DNA of 7,915 nucleotides, from NCBI GenBank assembly GCA_050699035.1, contig JBOHDE010000186.1, positions 1-7,915 on the forward strand. Direction: 5' to 3'. Made by a program: the position numbers and the translations under genes. The first letter of the stretch is position 1, and the number at the start of each line of letters is the position of its first letter. Below, in pieces: positions 6,883-7,915 of this stretch. Origin of the DNA: WHTB01 sp050699035. GTDB taxonomy: Bacteria; Actinomycetota; Actinomycetes; Propionibacteriales; Nocardioidaceae. The notes below the pieces were generated by a model. The model was not told where the DNA came from, did not search any database, and saw only the letters and a list, made by a program, of their open reading frames with translations.

Positions 6883-7915
6883 TGGTTTCCGCGCTCGACG
6901 CGAGCACGGTCGAGCGTCTCCGTACCGCCCTCTCCGCAGCATCGTTCACGGTCGACGGCGTCGCCGCCCTGATCGGCGAGACGGCGCACCGTGCGCTGGG
7001 GCGCAACGAGACCACGCCGGGCCTGCGGCGCACCGCCGACGAGTCGCCGCTGTCGACCCTGACCCGGCTCTGGCCGCTGCAGGCGGTGGTCAGCCATCCC
7101 GCTGCGGAGCGTGCCCTTCCCGGGCTGGTCGACCCGTTGTGCAACGCCGGGATCCTGGACCGGTCGGTCGCCGAGGTGCGCGCCCGCGTCGACCTGCGTC
7201 CGTACGCGGAGGACGACCGCGACTGGTGGGTCATGGCCGACCTCACGCCCGGCCTCGACGGCAGCCCCAGCAGGGTGCCGACGGACCATGTCCTCGGTGT
7301 CTCGTCGGCGTCCGGATCCCTTGCTGCGTTGACGATTCGTGATCGTGTCGGATCGGCTCTCGACCTGGGCACCGGGTGTGGAGTCCAGTCGCTGCACCTG
7401 TCCACGCATGTCGGCCGGGTCGTCGGCACCGACGTCAACGAGCGGGCGTTGGCGATGGCGCGGATCAACGCCGGCCTCAACCAGGTCGACGTGGACCTGC
7501 GCACGGGGAGTCTGTTCGAGCCGGTGGTCGGCGAGCGGTTCGACCTGGTCGTCACGAACCCTCCGTTCGTGGTGTCGCCGGCGACCGGTGAGCGGCTCGT
7601 CTACCGCGACTCCGGGCTGCCGGGTGACGAGGTCGTACGCCGGATCGTGGTCGGCGCGGTCGACCATCTCAACCCCGGTGGGTGGTGTCAGGTGCTGGCC
7701 AACTGGGTGCACCAGGACGGCCGGCCGTGGCAGGACCGGGTGGCCGAGTGGCTCGCCCCGACCGGTTGCGACGCCTGGGCGCTGCAGCGCGAGGTCCTCG
7801 ACCCGGCCGAGTACGTCGAGCTCTGGCTGGCCGATGCGGGTCTGCGCGGTGCACCCGACTACGGGCGCCGGTACGACGCCTGGGCGGGGTGGTTCGCCGA
7901 CCAGGGCATCGAAGC
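6882..7915 (+). CDS. Class I SAM-dependent methyltransferase, 3' end beyond the window
   Basis: The frame from ATG 6882 stays open to the window edge, giving 344 codons plus two bases; the stop lies outside. Residues 1 to about 135 form an N-terminal domain (opening MVSALDASTVERLRTAL) without a motif I recognise, similar in position to the DUF7059 region of actinobacterial methyltransferases. The catalytic domain follows: SAM-binding motif I ALDLGTGCGVQSL (159-171), the acidic residue D184 in VVGTDVNERAL, and motif IV NPPF (226-229) after a DLVVT strand. NPPF is typical of enzymes methylating an amide or exocyclic amino nitrogen (HemK/PrmC-, RsmC- and adenine N6-type), so a protein glutamine, rRNA or DNA base target is possible; the substrate cannot be chosen. 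Trp-rich segments (NWVHQDGRPW; WAGWFAD) lie toward the C terminus. The start may be leaderless (see the -10 box at 6869). Fold is confident, substrate unknown. Confidence 0.88.
   Translation, partial: MVSALDASTVERLRTALSAASFTVDGVAALIGETAHRALGRNETTPGLRRTADESPLSTLTRLWPLQAVVSHPAAERALPGLVDPLCNAGILDRSVAEVRARVDLRPYAEDDRDWWVMADLTPGLDGSPSRVPTDHVLGVSSASGSLAALTIRDRVGSALDLGTGCGVQSLHLSTHVGRVVGTDVNERALAMARINAGLNQVDVDLRTGSLFEPVVGERFDLVVTNPPFVVSPATGERLVYRDSGLPGDEVVRRIVVGAVDHLNPGGWCQVLANWVHQDGRPWQDRVAEWLAPTGCDAWALQREVLDPAEYVELWLADAGLRGAPDYGRRYDAWAGWFADQGIE

Overview
The window is very GC-rich with strong third-position G/C, contains GTG as well as ATG starts, and encodes a BldG-type anti-sigma factor antagonist that is nearly diagnostic for Actinomycetota. 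It reads as an ordinary chromosomal segment of an actinomycete related to the Streptomyces/Nocardioides/Kribbella type of organism; the genus cannot be fixed from this sequence. No mobile element, CRISPR array, tRNA or rRNA is seen, and no gap between genes exceeds about 115 bases.

Layout, left to right. (1) 41-646, plus strand: a GNAT-family acetyltransferase. (2) 670-1095 and 1092-3437, minus strand: a two-gene unit in which a large MrfA/Hrq1-type helicase (Walker A, DECH box, C-terminal zinc-binding cysteines) is followed, with a 4-base ATGA overlap, by a small two-segment membrane protein with a DRDSG/DRDTG repeat tail. (3) 3550-3891 and 3911-4324, plus strand: the partner-switching pair, bldG (STAS protein, phospho-acceptor Ser57) and an RsbW-like ATP-binding partner whose ATP-binding motifs are eroded. 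(4) 4440-6818, plus strand: hppA, a complete membrane H+-pumping pyrophosphatase with the Lys/Thr signature of the K+-independent class. (5) 6882 to the window end, plus strand: a class I SAM methyltransferase with an NPPF motif, cut by the window edge.

From memory, the order helicase (divergent) - bldG - RsbW-like gene - hppA - methyltransferase resembles the bldG neighbourhood of Streptomyces. The locus is therefore better described as a conserved developmental/stress-signalling neighbourhood than as a new system. The genes need not act together: bldG and its partner form one regulatory module, the pyrophosphatase couples pyrophosphate hydrolysis to proton export, and the helicase is probably a DNA-repair enzyme.

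The most notable non-coding signal is a 46-base near-perfect hairpin filling most of the 63-base gap between hppA and the methyltransferase gene. Its last base is the A of the methyltransferase ATG, and its 3' arm carries a TAGGGT -10-like box seven bases before that ATG. It may act at once as hppA terminator and as part of a leaderless promoter. The second point of interest is the loss of canonical ATP-binding residues in the anti-sigma-like partner of BldG.
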